Below are positions 1-11,700 of a DNA stretch of 64,000 nt, one piece after another. Location: assembly GCA_021397835.1 (NCBI GenBank), contig JAJFZO010000234.1, positions 2,677,001 through 2,741,000 on the forward strand, given 5' to 3'. The stretch is from Moringa oleifera (taxonomy: Eukaryota; Streptophyta; Magnoliopsida; Brassicales; Moringaceae). The notes below the pieces were generated by a model that saw only the letters and a list, made by a program, of their open reading frames with translations, was not told the origin of the DNA and did not search any database. Numbering within the stretch: position 1 is the stretch's first letter; the number at the start of each line of letters is the position of its first letter. The position numbers were made by a program, and so were the translations under genes.

Positions 1-224
1 AATGACAGCAGCCAAAAGAAAAGATGTGAATGAAAAGAAACATGTTCTCTTTGATGCGGTGAACATGCAAGAAAATAACCCATGACTTTGTTTAAGATGG
101 ATTATCAAAAACAATATCTGATGTACATTATGCTAAATTCTAATTGTGTACCTGTCTCCAAAAGAAATGTACAAGGCCAATGAGTTCGTCTATCCTAAGA
201 CAATACTAAAATTAAAAAAAAAAA

Positions 225-1571
225 TTATGTTCTTTGGGACTGAACCAAGTTTACCATATTGCTTGCAGCTGTTTTCCATGGCAACCCGTTAAAATTTTGT
301 GCAACCAAGAGCAACTCTCTTGCCCGACTCAAAAAATCTACACCTGCATCCCTTTGATTTTGTGGTCTGCTACTCCTAGGGAACTTCAATAAGTCGATGT
401 AAGTTTCCAAGTCATGAACACATGAAGGCTTTTGCATGTTGAAGAAGTCAAGGACTAGTTCCACACCCACATGAGTATAACAAGAGCAGCTCCAAGGAAA
501 CTCATATCTTCCTCCCAAAACCCTAAAATTCTCATTGAACACAACGCCAGGTAACTTGGTGATAGGGTCATTAACATTCACTATTCTTAGTACTTTAACT
601 CCCAGTTGTTCGCACCGCTCTTTGAAACCCAAGTTCCCAACTCTAGGTCCCCCGAATGAAAAAACTGTCACTGGTATTTTCTGGTTCAGATAATTTCTGT
701 TCATACCGAGCTCTGCAATATCATAAGCAAGAAGAAAAGCCAAGGCACTCCCCATGCTATGCCCTGCCAAAGTGATGCTCACCTCCTCATCCTTGTACCT
801 GTTTAGCAGCCGGGAGACCTCTGATAGAAGCTGTTCACGGCAGCTTTCTAGTCCAAACTTGCTGTCCCTTTCATCGGATGTGTATAAGCTCAAGAATCCT
901 GACTCTACCTTCACCTCTGGCCTCGGATTATGTGGGTCCAGCCTAGCTGGAGCCAGTGAGCTCATGAAATTGGAGATCCATTCAGGGTTTGTAACAGTTC
1001 CTCGGAAAGTTATCAGTACATCTCTCCTTCCCAGCCTTCTAGTTGCATCATCTGACGACACGGCCACATATCCAATCCAGCGGCCGCAAGAAGCTCCGTT
1101 TTGGATGGGAATGTTGATGTCCGGCGTGGCGTAGATGTACTTGGTGACTTGGTAACCAGAATTTTCCATTCCAACTTCTTTTAGCATGGTTTTCTTCCCG
1201 TACTTGCAGTTCAAGTATCGCTTTGAGTTTGGATCGAGATCGAAGACCTTGTAGCATGCGTTGACAAACTCGCCGTATCGAATGATCTCTTGCCGGAGAA
1301 GAGGGTGCAAGGGTTCAACTAGATTTTCCCAGTTGTTTGAGCCTTGGACTTCTCTCCAAAGTTGAGGCAAGGACTTAGAGCTAGTTTTCGCAACTGTAGC
1401 CATCACCGGCGTTGCTAGAGCAGACCTAATTACTGATTGTCTGCAAATTTTGTTTTTCCTGGGCAAGTAAACCTGCCCAGAAGACTGCGAATGGGGCAGT
1501 ATGTCCCCTGGTACTAGTGTAACATGGTTAACCTTCATATTTGTGTTTGGCAGTAAAAGTTTAGAGGCCAT
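225..1571 (-). CDS. PLA1-Ialpha: Class I phospholipase A1 (PLA1-I alpha / DONGLE-like), chloroplastic
   Basis: Intronless gene of 448 codons for a lipase class 3 alpha/beta hydrolase. Residues 1 to ~65 look like a plastid transit peptide. The family core starts near LPQLWREVQG and runs through the WIGYVAVSSDD and ITFRGTVTNPEW blocks. The nucleophile elbow GHSMG has Ser272, Asp335 lies in NVNDPITKLPG and His367 in YTHVGVEL, a complete Ser-Asp-His triad. Lack of introns and length both fit DAD1-type class I PLA1s; the closest remembered relatives are Arabidopsis DONGLE/PLA1-I alpha. These enzymes release fatty acids from the sn-1 position of galactolipids or phospholipids in plastids and can feed jasmonate synthesis. 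The open frame extends 56 codons upstream to 1739, but that part crosses a CT-rich tract typical of a plant 5' UTR, so I start at the ATG at 1571 (MASKLLL). Subfamily assignment is fairly sure; exact substrate is not. Confidence 0.93.
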   Translation of the reverse strand: MASKLLLPNTNMKVNHVTLVPGDILPHSQSSGQVYLPRKNKICRQSVIRSALATPVMATVAKTSSKSLPQLWREVQGSNNWENLVEPLHPLLRQEIIRYGEFVNACYKVFDLDPNSKRYLNCKYGKKTMLKEVGMENSGYQVTKYIYATPDINIPIQNGASCGRWIGYVAVSSDDATRRLGRRDVLITFRGTVTNPEWISNFMSSLAPARLDPHNPRPEVKVESGFLSLYTSDERDSKFGLESCREQLLSEVSRLLNRYKDEEVSITLAGHSMGSALAFLLAYDIAELGMNRNYLNQKIPVTVFSFGGPRVGNLGFKERCEQLGVKVLRIVNVNDPITKLPGVVFNENFRVLGGRYEFPWSCSCYTHVGVELVLDFFNMQKPSCVHDLETYIDLLKFPRSSRPQNQRDAGVDFLSRARELLLVAQNFNGLPWKTAASNMVNLVQSQRT

Positions 1572-1581
1572 TTGTTCCCCG

Positions 1582-1599
1582 GAGAGAGAGAGAGAGAGA
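1582..1599 (-). promoter_or_regulatory. CT-dinucleotide tract in the 5' UTR of the PLA1 gene
   Basis: A run of nine GA units on the plus strand reads as (CT)n in the gene sense, about 10 bases upstream of the chosen ATG. CT repeats just upstream of start codons are common in plant leaders. A TATA-like TTATATTC lies further up at about 1663-1670. Its role as the core promoter is a guess. Confidence 0.5.
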
Positions 1600-1739
1600 A
1601 GGAGACAGTGAGGGGAGAGACGTGAAGGGTGCGATGAAGAGAACGTAAGAGAGGTGATAGCGAATATAAGGGAAAGGAAGGAGAGGAGGGTAGGTTGGGG
1701 AACAGAGAAGTTGCTCTTACAAAGTTGATGGGTTTTCAC

Positions 1740-2800
1740 GGAGAAGAAGAAAATTGAATTATTAGGAAAGGAGAAAAAGGCATGTTTGGCGAGTATTTGA
1801 CTGATACGTTCAAATTTTCAAAAATAATTTTTTAAGTGGTCGGTTGGGCCTGAAGGTCACTCTCAGCCCGCGACATATGTTGCGGCTGTATTGGGGAGAG
1901 CGCCTAAGTTTTTTTTTTTTTTTTCTAAAGAAAAGCAAGAAACGCAAAAGCCCATAAAAGCCTCTTCTGTTTCTTCCTTTTGACCCCTTTTGAGGTTGAC
2001 CTTCTGAAAACGTACTTTGTTCCTGTGTTCTGTGTGTGCGCAATGGAGAGACAGGCACACCTCTGATAGTAATACTTAATTACGCATGAGGACGGTGATC
2101 ATGTTTTGAAGCCATCTACGCGTTATTCATAGCATCATTTAAGATACAATTACCAACGGATGTTACGCTTATTATATTATTTATAAATTAATCCGTCCAT
2201 GTAGAGTATATCTGAAAAAATTATAATTAACTAAAACTAATAGATTAATGTTGAAAGTGTACAAAAATTTAAGTATTGTTTTGGAAGTTCTGCCACATTC
2301 ATACATATCCCAAAGCCGCCATCATCATATATTTATCTTAATCTATATATGGGTGCATATCAATTGCAAGTCCAATAATTACCATATGATAGTATTTTTA
2401 AACTTACCCAGAACAATATTGTTTTAATAATGCCACATACCCAAATTTTAAAGCAGTGAAAAAAGAAAAGTAATAGTGATCATCTCATTGTAGATATATG
2501 AAGGTATTAATACATGGTAATTAGTTACTACAAAAACATTAATTAGTCATCTAACACAACTTTGCATGTGCTGTCAAAAAATTTAAGTTATAGTACTCCT
2601 ATTCTTTTATGAGTACTATTAATTGTTTTGTAGCATAAAATTTGTTGAAAAATTATTTATCAATTTAATATACTTTAAATAAATAATATTTACAATTGCT
2701 TGAGATAGTAAAGTTAGTATAAAATAAACTTGGACTATTTTCTTTGGGGATTAAGGTCTCTTTTAGAAGAAACAAAAGGGTAAACTTCTTTTGACACTAA
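1740..2800. other. Upstream intergenic region of the PLA1 gene
   Basis: No gene is seen. It should hold the promoter of the minus-strand PLA1 gene. An imperfect 18-base palindrome (CCGCGACATATGTTGCGG, one mismatched pair) sits at 1868-1885, next to a T tract at 1910-1924. Short open frames here have no family features. From about 2130 the DNA becomes AT-rich up to the retrotransposon insertion at 2801. Confidence 0.5.
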
Positions 2801-3262
2801 TGTCACGGGTCATTCAAGTTGGTTTATTTGGAAGTTTCATTTTGAGATATTTATTGCATTAATGAAATTTGTGCAGTAAAAATGTAGTAAAAAGTGGGGA
2901 ATCTCATTACAAATAATAGATCTTATTAAATACTTTTCATATTATAAGAGGAGATAGTTTTTTTTAATAAGAATATATTGTTTTCTTATAATAAGAATAT
3001 ATAATTTTATAGTACTTGAAAGATCTCATCTAATATCTTAAAGATATCAAGGATATTAATGGGATGATTTCAAACATTAGATTGAGGTAAGTGTATAAAT
3101 TCTCATTTGTAAAGCATCTAGCTTTAAGAGCAAATAAGATCTCCTTTCAAAGCTTCTCTCCCTCGTTTCTACCTCTATAACTTATTTAAGCTATGCTTGA
3201 ATGAGTTTGCAAACTAACTTAAGGAGATGAACTTCTCTTAAATGACTACAAAAAAGGCCAAA
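2801..3262 (+). repeat. 5' LTR of the 2.8-7.7 kb retrotransposon
   Basis: Aligns by eye with 7250-7719 across its length: shared blocks include TTGCATTAAT near the start, the TTTTAATAAGAATATA and CTTATAAT region, CTAATATC(C/T)TAAAGATATC, and CTTATTTAAGCT near the end. The right edge is approximate. A degenerate primer-binding-like stretch (ATCATAAAGC, compare ATCAGAGC of initiator-Met type sites) follows at about 3265-3275. Confidence 0.8.
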
Positions 3263-3289
3263 ATCATAAAGCTTTTCTAGTGTAAAGAA

Positions 3290-6200
3290 TACTCAAGATG
3301 CAGATAACTTTTTATGGTGATTGAAGCAATACTTTGAGACCATGAAGATCAATGACGAGAATGCCAAGATCCACCAAGTATCCTTTATCTCACAGATGCT
3401 ATTATGCTATGGTGGAGGAGGAAGTGCAATGACATCAATAGGGGTATCTGTGTCATGAACTCTTTTATTGATTTTCAAATAGAATTAAATTAGTATTTTT
3501 CTTAAAAATGCTACTATAAAAGCAAAGGGAGAACTTCGTTGACTCAAACACTTAGGTAATATACATGATTATGTAAAGGAATTCATTATACTAGTATTGG
3601 AAGTCCCTATTCTTGCAAATGGTAAAGTATACTTTCTCTTTCAAGAGAGACTTGAAAAATGGCCTCAAATGGAGTTAAAACAGGCATAACATTCGAGATC
3701 TGGCCTTCGTAATAGTAGTGGTTGAGAGCTTGATTAAGCATCCTAGTTAAAGGGATGCTGTTACACCCAAAGAGAAAACCAATAGTATTAACAAAGGATG
3801 GAGAAATCAAGGTAAGACCTAGCCTAAAGAAGCACCCACAAAAAAAAAAAAAGGGTTTACAAGTAAGCTCTTTAGTTGCTTTCTTTGTAAAGGTCCTTAT
3901 TAGGCTAGGGATTGCCTAAAGAAAAGGGTCTTTACTATATTGGCTGCAAAGTTTGAGGAAAAGATAAAAATGACTCAGAATAAGGAGGCTTAAGTAGGGA
4001 AAATTTGACTTATGATAGCATTACAATCCACTCCCAAGCCATAAGCTTAGAGTTTAATGAGATTTCTCACTCGGACATTGGTACGTGGACATAGGTGCAT
4101 CACATAATTTTGTTTTTATCGAGGAACCTAATGGATTAGGCTTAAGACTATTATGGGAGGGAGCTCTCTTAATGTGGTTAACTTAGAAGTAAAGCCCATT
4201 CAAGGTATGGCTTATGTCGCATGGGGGATTGGTTACGTTAGATGGATGATTTCTCGGTAGTCCTTGGGATGGAGTTCTTGGATCAAGTCAAGGCATTTCT
4301 AGTTCCATTTGCTAATACTATGTGCATCATAGATGGGGATAAAGCATGCATGGTACACACGGTAACATCCATAAACAATGATTCAGAAGCTCTTTCTACT
4401 TTATAGTTTAGAAAATGATTGAGTTAAAAGGAGGAGAGTTACTTGTTAATTCTTAAGAAATATGATGACAAGGAGTTGTTTCCACTTAAAGAGATGCCTA
4501 GTAGGATATAAAAGGTGTTAGTTAAGTTTAAGGATATGATGTGTTATGCATTGCCCAAATAATTACCACCTAAGAGAGGGATAAATAGTCCACAAAATCA
4601 AGTTTAAGCCTAGGGCTAAACCACCTGCCAAGGACCCTTATTGGGTGGCTCTACCAGGAGTAGAGGAACTTTGTGAGCAATTAAGGAGTTGCTAAAAGCA
4701 AGGACCATTAGGTGTTCGAAGGCCCTATTTGGCATCCTAGCACAGTTTCAAAAGGGAGGTGGTTTTCTTCATATGTGCATTGATTGTTAAGCTTTAATTA
4801 AAGTGGTAATGAAGAATAATTATCTAATCCTGCTTATTACTGACTTGTTTGATCAGTTGGGCCATGTGAGGAACTTCACTAAACTTAATCTCTGGTCAAG
4901 ATATTATTATGTTCGGATTGTAAAAACGTGATAAAGCAAAGACTACTTATGTCATGAGGTATGATGCTCATGAATTTCTTATTATGTTCTTCGATTTAAC
5001 TAATGCATTTATGGCTTTTTGTACTTTGATGAATGAGATATCTTGCCCTTTGACAAATTTTTATTGGTATATCTTGATGATATAGCAGTATAAAGCCTTA
5101 CTTTAGAGGAGAACGTGGAGCATTAAAGGGACTTATTGAAGGTCTTTAGGCAGAGCTAACTATATGTCAAAAAGAAATGCTCTTTTGCTAAAAAGAAGTG
5201 ATATTTGTGGAGTACAAAATCCAAGATGGCAAAACTATTGAGGGAGCCACTTACGGATGTACCCGAGTTAAAATCTTTTTAGGACTAGTTAACTATTATA
5301 GACGATTCATTAAGGACTATTCAGTAAAAGCCGACTTACTCAAGAAGAATAAACCATAGGAATGAAGTGCAGAATGTTAGAAGGCTTTTGATGACTTGAA
5401 AGAGTCAGTAATCCAAGAGCCAACACTTAGCCTTCTTGACTATATACTTATGTGGTACACACTAATGGTTCAGAATTTTTCATTGGTGGTGTTCTGATAC
5501 ATGATGAACATCCGATGGCTATGAGAGTCATAAGTTGAATGATGCAGAGCAACATTAGACTGTCTAGGACAAAGAAATGATAAAAATGGTCCATTGTCTT
5601 TTGGTTTGTCACCATTACTTATTGGGGTCCCACTTTACCATCCTGACAGACAATATTTTTACAAGCTATTTTCAGTTATAAAGAAAATTAAGCCTAAAAC
5701 AAGCAAGGTAATAAAACTTCCTATGTTTAACTACGAGTTGGTATACAAACTAAGAGGGTGAACCATGTAGCTGATGTTCTTAGCCAAACGACCAAGTTGG
5801 TAAGCATATCTCAAGTTGATAGCACCTTATTGAGTTATATTAGAGAAGGAATAGCCAACAACCTCTTGGCCAAGAGTCTTACAACCTTGATAGAGGAAGG
5901 GAAAATGAGGAAGTCTTAGCAAACTAGTGGGTTGTTATACACTATTGAATCTTGCTTGTATGTACCTAAAATCAAGAATTTACACAAAAGAGGTAATGAA
6001 AAAGTGCCATAATTCTTTATGGGCCACCATTATTTTAATTAATTTTACTAACTATTGATTGTAGATGAGGGATGTAGTGGAGTCCTATATGTGAATGTGT
6101 TTGATGTGTCAACAAAATAAGGCAAAGCAACATGCATTGGGAGGATTATTGGAGGTATTACTGTGGGAACGTATCTCGATGGATTTCATCACTTGTTTAC

Positions 6201-7190
6201 CTAAGTAAAAGGGATTTGAGAGCATTATTATAATAGTCGGCTAATTCAGTAAGTATGCTACTTTCATCTCTGCTCCCTTAGATGTAACTATTGAACAAAC
6301 AACCAAATTATTCTTGCAACATGTGGTTAAGTTATGGAGGATACCCTCCACCATCATTAGTGATCGTGATCCTTGTTTCATTGGGAAGTTCTAAACGAAA
6401 CTATTTAAGTTGTTGGGATTAATATTGGATTTCTTAATTAGCTTTTACCCCCAGACTAATGGTTAAATAAAGTGCATCAATGCCTTATTAAAGTTATATT
6501 TATGACACTATGCAAGCACTAACTAATGAGATTAGGCCAAATTGTTAGATATAGCCTAATTCTCTTATAACTTATAGAGAAGTGAATTTTTTAGTAAAAG
6601 TCCAATTGAAGGGATCATGGCTTAGCAACTAAAGACTCCATATGCCCTCACCACAAGCTACACAAGAAGGAGCCTACCAGTTTTTAAACTAGTTAAGCCT
6701 TGGTAGAAGCATATGAAAATTGCACTGGCCTACCTTTATAAGGCCTCGAAGTGGATGAAGAAGTGAGCCGACAAAGAAAAAAAGACTGGTAGAGTTTGAT
6801 GTAGGAGACTTAATCTTGGTAAAACCCATTCTCCAGTAATTTAATAATTTCAAGAAAGTGCATAAAGAGTTAATTAGAAAGTATGAGTCGTCATTTCCCA
6901 TCCTTAAACACGTGAGTAAAGTATCATATTGCTTTAACTCTCATTAAAACTTAAAATTCATCATGTCTTCCATGTGAGCCTGTTAAAACCTGACCATGAA
7001 GACTAGGAAAACCCTATTCGTAAAGAGTAAAAAAAATAAAATAACAATGATAGTTTTCACCTCCTTCGATAAGGAAATTGATTACATCAGGGTAGATTGG
7101 CTCATTTGTAAATGTGAAGTGTCGAACTACCGAAAGTATCTAGTTTAAGTGGAAGGATCTGCTAGAGAGTAAAGCCAATAGGGAACATGA
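3290..7190 (+). pseudogene. Degenerate gag-pol with C-terminal chromodomain
   Basis: Read by joining frames. A CCHC-type knuckle (CFLCKGPY, stop, ARDC) sits near 3871-3920 and a protease-like segment near 4065-4140. The RT region is at about 4700-5260 (YLDDIAV near 5070, LREPLTDVPELKSF near 5235). RNase H is around 5560-5800 (LTDNIF near 5640). Integrase spans ~6080-6530 (CLMCQQNKAKQHALGG, SMDFITCLPK, SDRDPCFIGKF, FYPQTNG). The tail (KIHHVFHVSLLKPDHED near 6955-7000) is followed at about 7085-7190 by a chromodomain-like stretch (DWLICKCEVSNYRKYLV). That places it in the chromovirus branch of Ty3/gypsy. Dozens of in-frame TAA/TAG/TGA codons occur, so no protein can be made. Confidence 0.85.
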
Positions 7191-7249
7191 AGACTCCTCA
7201 TGAAAATTCTAATAATGCATCCGTAGGTTTAAGTAAAAAGACCCAACGA

Positions 7250-7719
7250 TGGCGTCGCAATGCCCAAGTTGGCCATTTAAAGGTTTCGTCTTGAGAGAGT
7301 TGTTGCATTAATAAAATCCATAGGTTATAACTATGATAAATGGTAGGGATCTCATTGTAAACAAAAGATCCTTTTTTAGAGATACTTTTCATCTTATAAG
7401 AAGAGATAGCTATGGTTTCCTTTTAATAAGAATATACAGTTTTCTTATAATAGGAATAGACAGTTTTTGTAGTCTTTAAGAAATCTTATCTAATATCCTA
7501 AAGATATCAAAGACATTAATGGAATCTTAGATCATTATATTTGTGTCAAGTGTATAGATGTAGACTGTTTGTTGGTCACCCTTTTTCACTATAAAAGCAT
7601 CTGGTTTCTCTCTCTATAGCTTATTTAAGCTTTATTTGAGTGAGTTTACAAGCTAACTTAGGAAGATGAATTTTTCTAAGTGCTGTATGGTTTAACTTTA
7701 GGGAGCTCTGGCCATGACA
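7250..7719 (+). repeat. 3' LTR of the 2.8-7.7 kb retrotransposon
   Basis: Partner of the LTR at 2801-3262, with many transitions and small indels between the two. It ends GGCCATGACA and is followed by CTAA, which also precedes the left LTR. The first ~25 bases are the least certain part of the alignment. Confidence 0.8.
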
Positions 7720-8069
7720 CTAATGTCTCATTAAGATACATACTCTCATTTATACATATATCCTTTTGTAGCTAAGATCTTTTCCTTTATTTTTAAAGGA
7801 CTATTTAACCACATGTTAAGGTTTTTATTTAAGTTTTTGATTCCTATATAGGTCATAGTAGATGATTTTAAGTATAAGTAATTAATTAAAATAAAAAATT
7901 ATCGATAGTAAGTAGACATGTCTTTTTAAATGATAAATAAAATGTATTGTTAACATCTCATGTATGCATATCAAACTTCAAAAAAGATAATTTGCTTACT
8001 TTGTAATTAAAAAAATGATATATAATAATATTACCATGAGTAGTATGTAAACCAAGTCAGCAACAGTCC

Positions 8070-11000
8070 TCCCTTAGTCATCGATCAAACAATTGAAGGA
8101 AAATGAAAAAAGATAGAGTGCAATAAGGGCAACCCAAATATAATGTTTTAACCTCTTTGATTGAGAAAAAACCATGCTAGAAGAGGGGCAGGATATAGTT
8201 TCTCTAGATTCAATTTTAAAGAAAATCTATCAAATATTAGCACATAAGAGTGTAACTACAATGATTGGAATGATGAAGGCTAGGAACACCCAACCCTACC
8301 GATTGTCATGATTTACTTAGCATGAAAGTGTGAAAATCTTAAGGTCTTTTTGAACAATTAATGAACTAACCAAAATGATTTGAAAAATTAATCCCTACTT
8401 TCTTAATGGAACTAAGAGGATGAGTTCAAACATGGATTGGCTTTGAATAAAGTTAGCCCTTAAAGGATGTTTAATGGTGGACAATGTAGGAAGAGGTGGT
8501 AGCTTTGGATCTTCTGTGGATTAAAGAAATTAATGTTATAAGTCAATCCTACTCTAAAAATCACATTGATGCTTGGGTGAAGGGATCTTCATAAGAACCA
8601 TGGTGGCGGCTCATAGGGTTTTATGGAAATCCAATCAAACATCATCGATTGGACTTTTAGAACCTATTATGGTTACTACACTCTACATCCACTCTCTTAT
8701 GGCTCTATGCTGGTGACTTTAATGAAATGCTAACAAAAGATAAGAAATAAGGTGGTAATACTAGACCCTATAACCAGATTTTATAGTTTGTAGAAGCTAT
8801 TGAGGACTATGGCTTACTAAAGGCTTCTGTTTTGGGACCAAATTCACTTGGTTTAAGGAATCTGAATTTAGGCTAATTATGGAACATCTTGACTAAGGGT
8901 TGCCAATTGGCAATCGTCAAATGAGTTTAAAGATCATGATGAATTTTGCTTACTTATTTCCTTTTCCGATCACTCTTAATTACTCTTCTAATAACCTTCA
9001 AGAGGATCAAACTAGAAAGAAAAGGTTCTACTTTAAAAACACATAGGTTACACAGCTTAACTATGAACGCGTTATAACTAAGAGCTTGGGTGCCTCACTT
9101 GGCAAGGTCGATATCTCAAGTTAAATAAAAGTTGGGTGCTTGCAAGTTTGCCCTGGGTCAATGAAATAGGAAGGCCTTTTAAAACATTTAACACCAAATT
9201 AGAGATCTATAAGATGAGTCAAGCATGTAGTTGATTACATTGGAATGGGGCCAATATACAACAGATGTGGATGGTTACAAACCAAAGCTGAAGGATCTTT
9301 TACATAAATAAGAGATAATGTGGAAGCAAAAGTCCTACTATTTTTGGCTTAAGGAAGGAAACCACAATAAATGTTTTTTTCACTCTATTACTTCTATAAG
9401 AAGATGGCTTAAGTAGATCTCTTAATTAAAGGACAATGTTAGGAGGTGGGTGTCATCGAAAGATCAAATAGTGGGAGTTATCCTTGACTAGTTTTCTAGT
9501 ATTTTCTCTACATCTTCTTCATCCAATATGGACAAGGCTTCTTAATCTATGAAAGGTAGCCTTTCACATAATGATAAGGAGTCCTTGGATAGGGTGTTCA
9601 ACAAAAAAGAAGTTATACAAGTTCTCCACCAGATGGACCCCAACAAAGCACCTACACTAGATGGTGTGGAATTCTTCTTTTATAAAAAAATTTGGCATAT
9701 TATTAGGCGAGATATCATTACTATTACGCTTTAATTCTTGAATCATGGTATGCTCTTACTTGAGATTAATCAAACCAGCATCATCTTTATACTAAAATAT
9801 AAGAGCTAGTGTCCCCTAAAGATTTTTTAACCTATTAGTTTATGGAATGTCCTTTATAAGATTATTACTAAAGCGCTGGCTAATGGGTTACAAGAAGTGC
9901 TTCCTTTTTCATTAATGCCTGTCAATCAATATCCATCAAGGGAAGTATGATATTTGATAATGCGATTGTGGCCTAGGAAACTATACACTCTATGAAGAAA
10001 AATACACAAGGAACGAAAGAATAAATAGCCTTGAAATTAGACATGAAATAAGCCTATGATAGAATTATGTGGCCTTACGTTGAGGTGGTGATGAGAGTTA
10101 TAGGCTTCCTAATAAAACAGATAAATTTAATAATGAAATATGTTCATTCAGTATCTTTCTCAGTGATAATTAATGGGTAAAAACATGAAAATATTTCACC
10201 AACTAAGAGGCTTAAACAAAGAGACCTACTATGGGTAAAAATATGAAAATATTTCACCAATTAAGGGGCTTAAACAAAGAGACCCACGTTTTCCTTATTT
10301 TTTTTTATTGGACGTAAAAGGACTATCATCATAACTTTTTTTAAGCAAAAAATGAAGGCAAAATATAAGGGGTGAGTGCAAACACAAGTGAAACAAAAGT
10401 GTCACATCTTTTCTTTATTGATGATAGTCTTATAGTTTTCAAGGCCACGCAAGAGGATTATGAAGTTATATTTAATATCCTGACAACATATGAGAAAGCA
10501 TCACGGCAATAAATAAACCTAGATAAATCTGACATTTTCTTTTTTAGCTCAAATGTTAGTGAGATAGCACAAGAGCACCTAAAACAACTACTTGGCATCT
10601 GTGGCCCTTGGTGCAAGATTAGTATCTTGGCTTCCTTCTTCTTATGAGGTAGATCTAGGATAAAAGAATTTGGTAAACTAAAAGACCTATTCATGTAAAA
10701 CTCCAAAATTAAAATGGAAAACTGTTATTCCAGGCAAGTTAGGGGATTCTTCTTAAGGTTGTGATACTATAATTCCTACACACATTATGAGTTGGTTTTT
10801 GTTTTTTAAATCTTTAATGCATGAGTTAAACACGGTCGTAGTCGGATTCTACTGGGGTGATAGAGCCACACGCATATTAAGATACATCTAAAAATTATGG
10901 GACTTTTTTAGCCTTTTCAAAGCTGATATAGGGCTTTATTTTAGGGATTTAAAAGCTTTTATTCTAGCACTTCTCGAAAAACAATGGTGGAGGCTCTTTT

Positions 11001-11700
11001 AAGAGGAAGATTCTCTATGTTCTAAAGTTTTAAGAGCCAAGTACTTCCCTTACACCAACCCTCTCAATGTAGCAAAAAATAAAAATAAAAAAATCAATGC
11101 TTGGGATAGTTTACTTGAAGAAGATATGTGATTTACGAGGGGAAAAGATGATGCATCGATGATGAGAACCTTGAATAGTGGGTACCTAACCAATCTGGTA
11201 GTTAGTCACCTTATTAACCTAGTAAGAAGAGAATGGCTGACCTTGATGGTAAGGGAATTATTCATCCATAAAGAGGTTGAGTCAATTCTCATGATTCCTT
11301 TAAGTACACATCTTGTGGCAGATTGCATAACATGGATGAGTAGTAAGAATGAAGAATATATTAGCAAATCAAGATACTACATAGCCAAATGAATCATGGG
11401 AATGAGGTGTTCAACATGCAACATTGAGATTAAGCATGGGTTTCCATCTAGTTAGTCAAAGTGCCTCTAGCAATTCAAGCATTTACATTATGAATGTTGC
11501 TTGGAATTCTTCCTACCATAACCATGCTTGGGCATTATGATATACAGATGGATAATACCTGTTACATTTATGGCCATTACCTTAAAACTATGTTTCATAT
11601 TTTCTTTAGTTCAGTCCTTAGTAAACATGTTTAGGCAGCATATATGATGGTATGGATCGACTATTAGAAAGTTTGACAATAGACAATCGAAGGTCATAGG
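8070..11700 (+). pseudogene. L1-type LINE relic (endonuclease and reverse transcriptase)
   Basis: Non-LTR retrotransposon read across several frames. The apurinic endonuclease region is at ~8590-8970 (WWRLIGFYGNPIKHHR, LYAGDFNEML). The RT runs from ~9550 to 10,460 in the usual order: MDPNKAPTLDGVEFFFYKKI (9630-9690), PISLWNVLYKIITKALANGL near 9830, IALKLDMKXAYDRIMWP near 10,030, VSFSVIING near 10,155 and SHLFFIDDSLIVFKA near 10,400, which corresponds to the FADD box. Downstream to ~11,700 are weaker traces of the zinc-finger-type C terminus. Stops and frameshifts are numerous. No target-site duplication or terminal A tract was fixed, so both outer limits are approximate. Confidence 0.85.

Larger units (their letters stand above)
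2801..7719 (+). mobile_element. Decayed full-length Ty3/gypsy chromovirus-type LTR retrotransposon
   Basis: About 4.9 kb from TGTCACGG at 2801 to CCATGACA at 7719, so the outer ends form the short inverted repeat TGTCA/TGACA. CTAA flanks both sides (2797-2800 and 7720-7723); one more base on the left makes a possible 5-bp TSD (ACTAA) if the terminal A is shared. Two diverged LTRs of ~460-470 bp enclose recognisable gag, protease, RT, RNase H, integrase and chromodomain relics in that order, which is Ty3/gypsy order. All frames are broken by stops and frameshifts, so the copy is old and inactive. Confidence 0.85.

Noticed and set aside
754..1257. Plus-strand 126-codon frame and a minus-strand 69-codon frame within the PLA1 gene
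   Set aside because: Shadow frames of the lipase coding sequence.
1868..1885. Imperfect 18-base palindrome upstream of the PLA1 gene
   Set aside because: A single short palindrome with one mismatch is not enough to claim an operator or element end; noted only in the intergenic entry.
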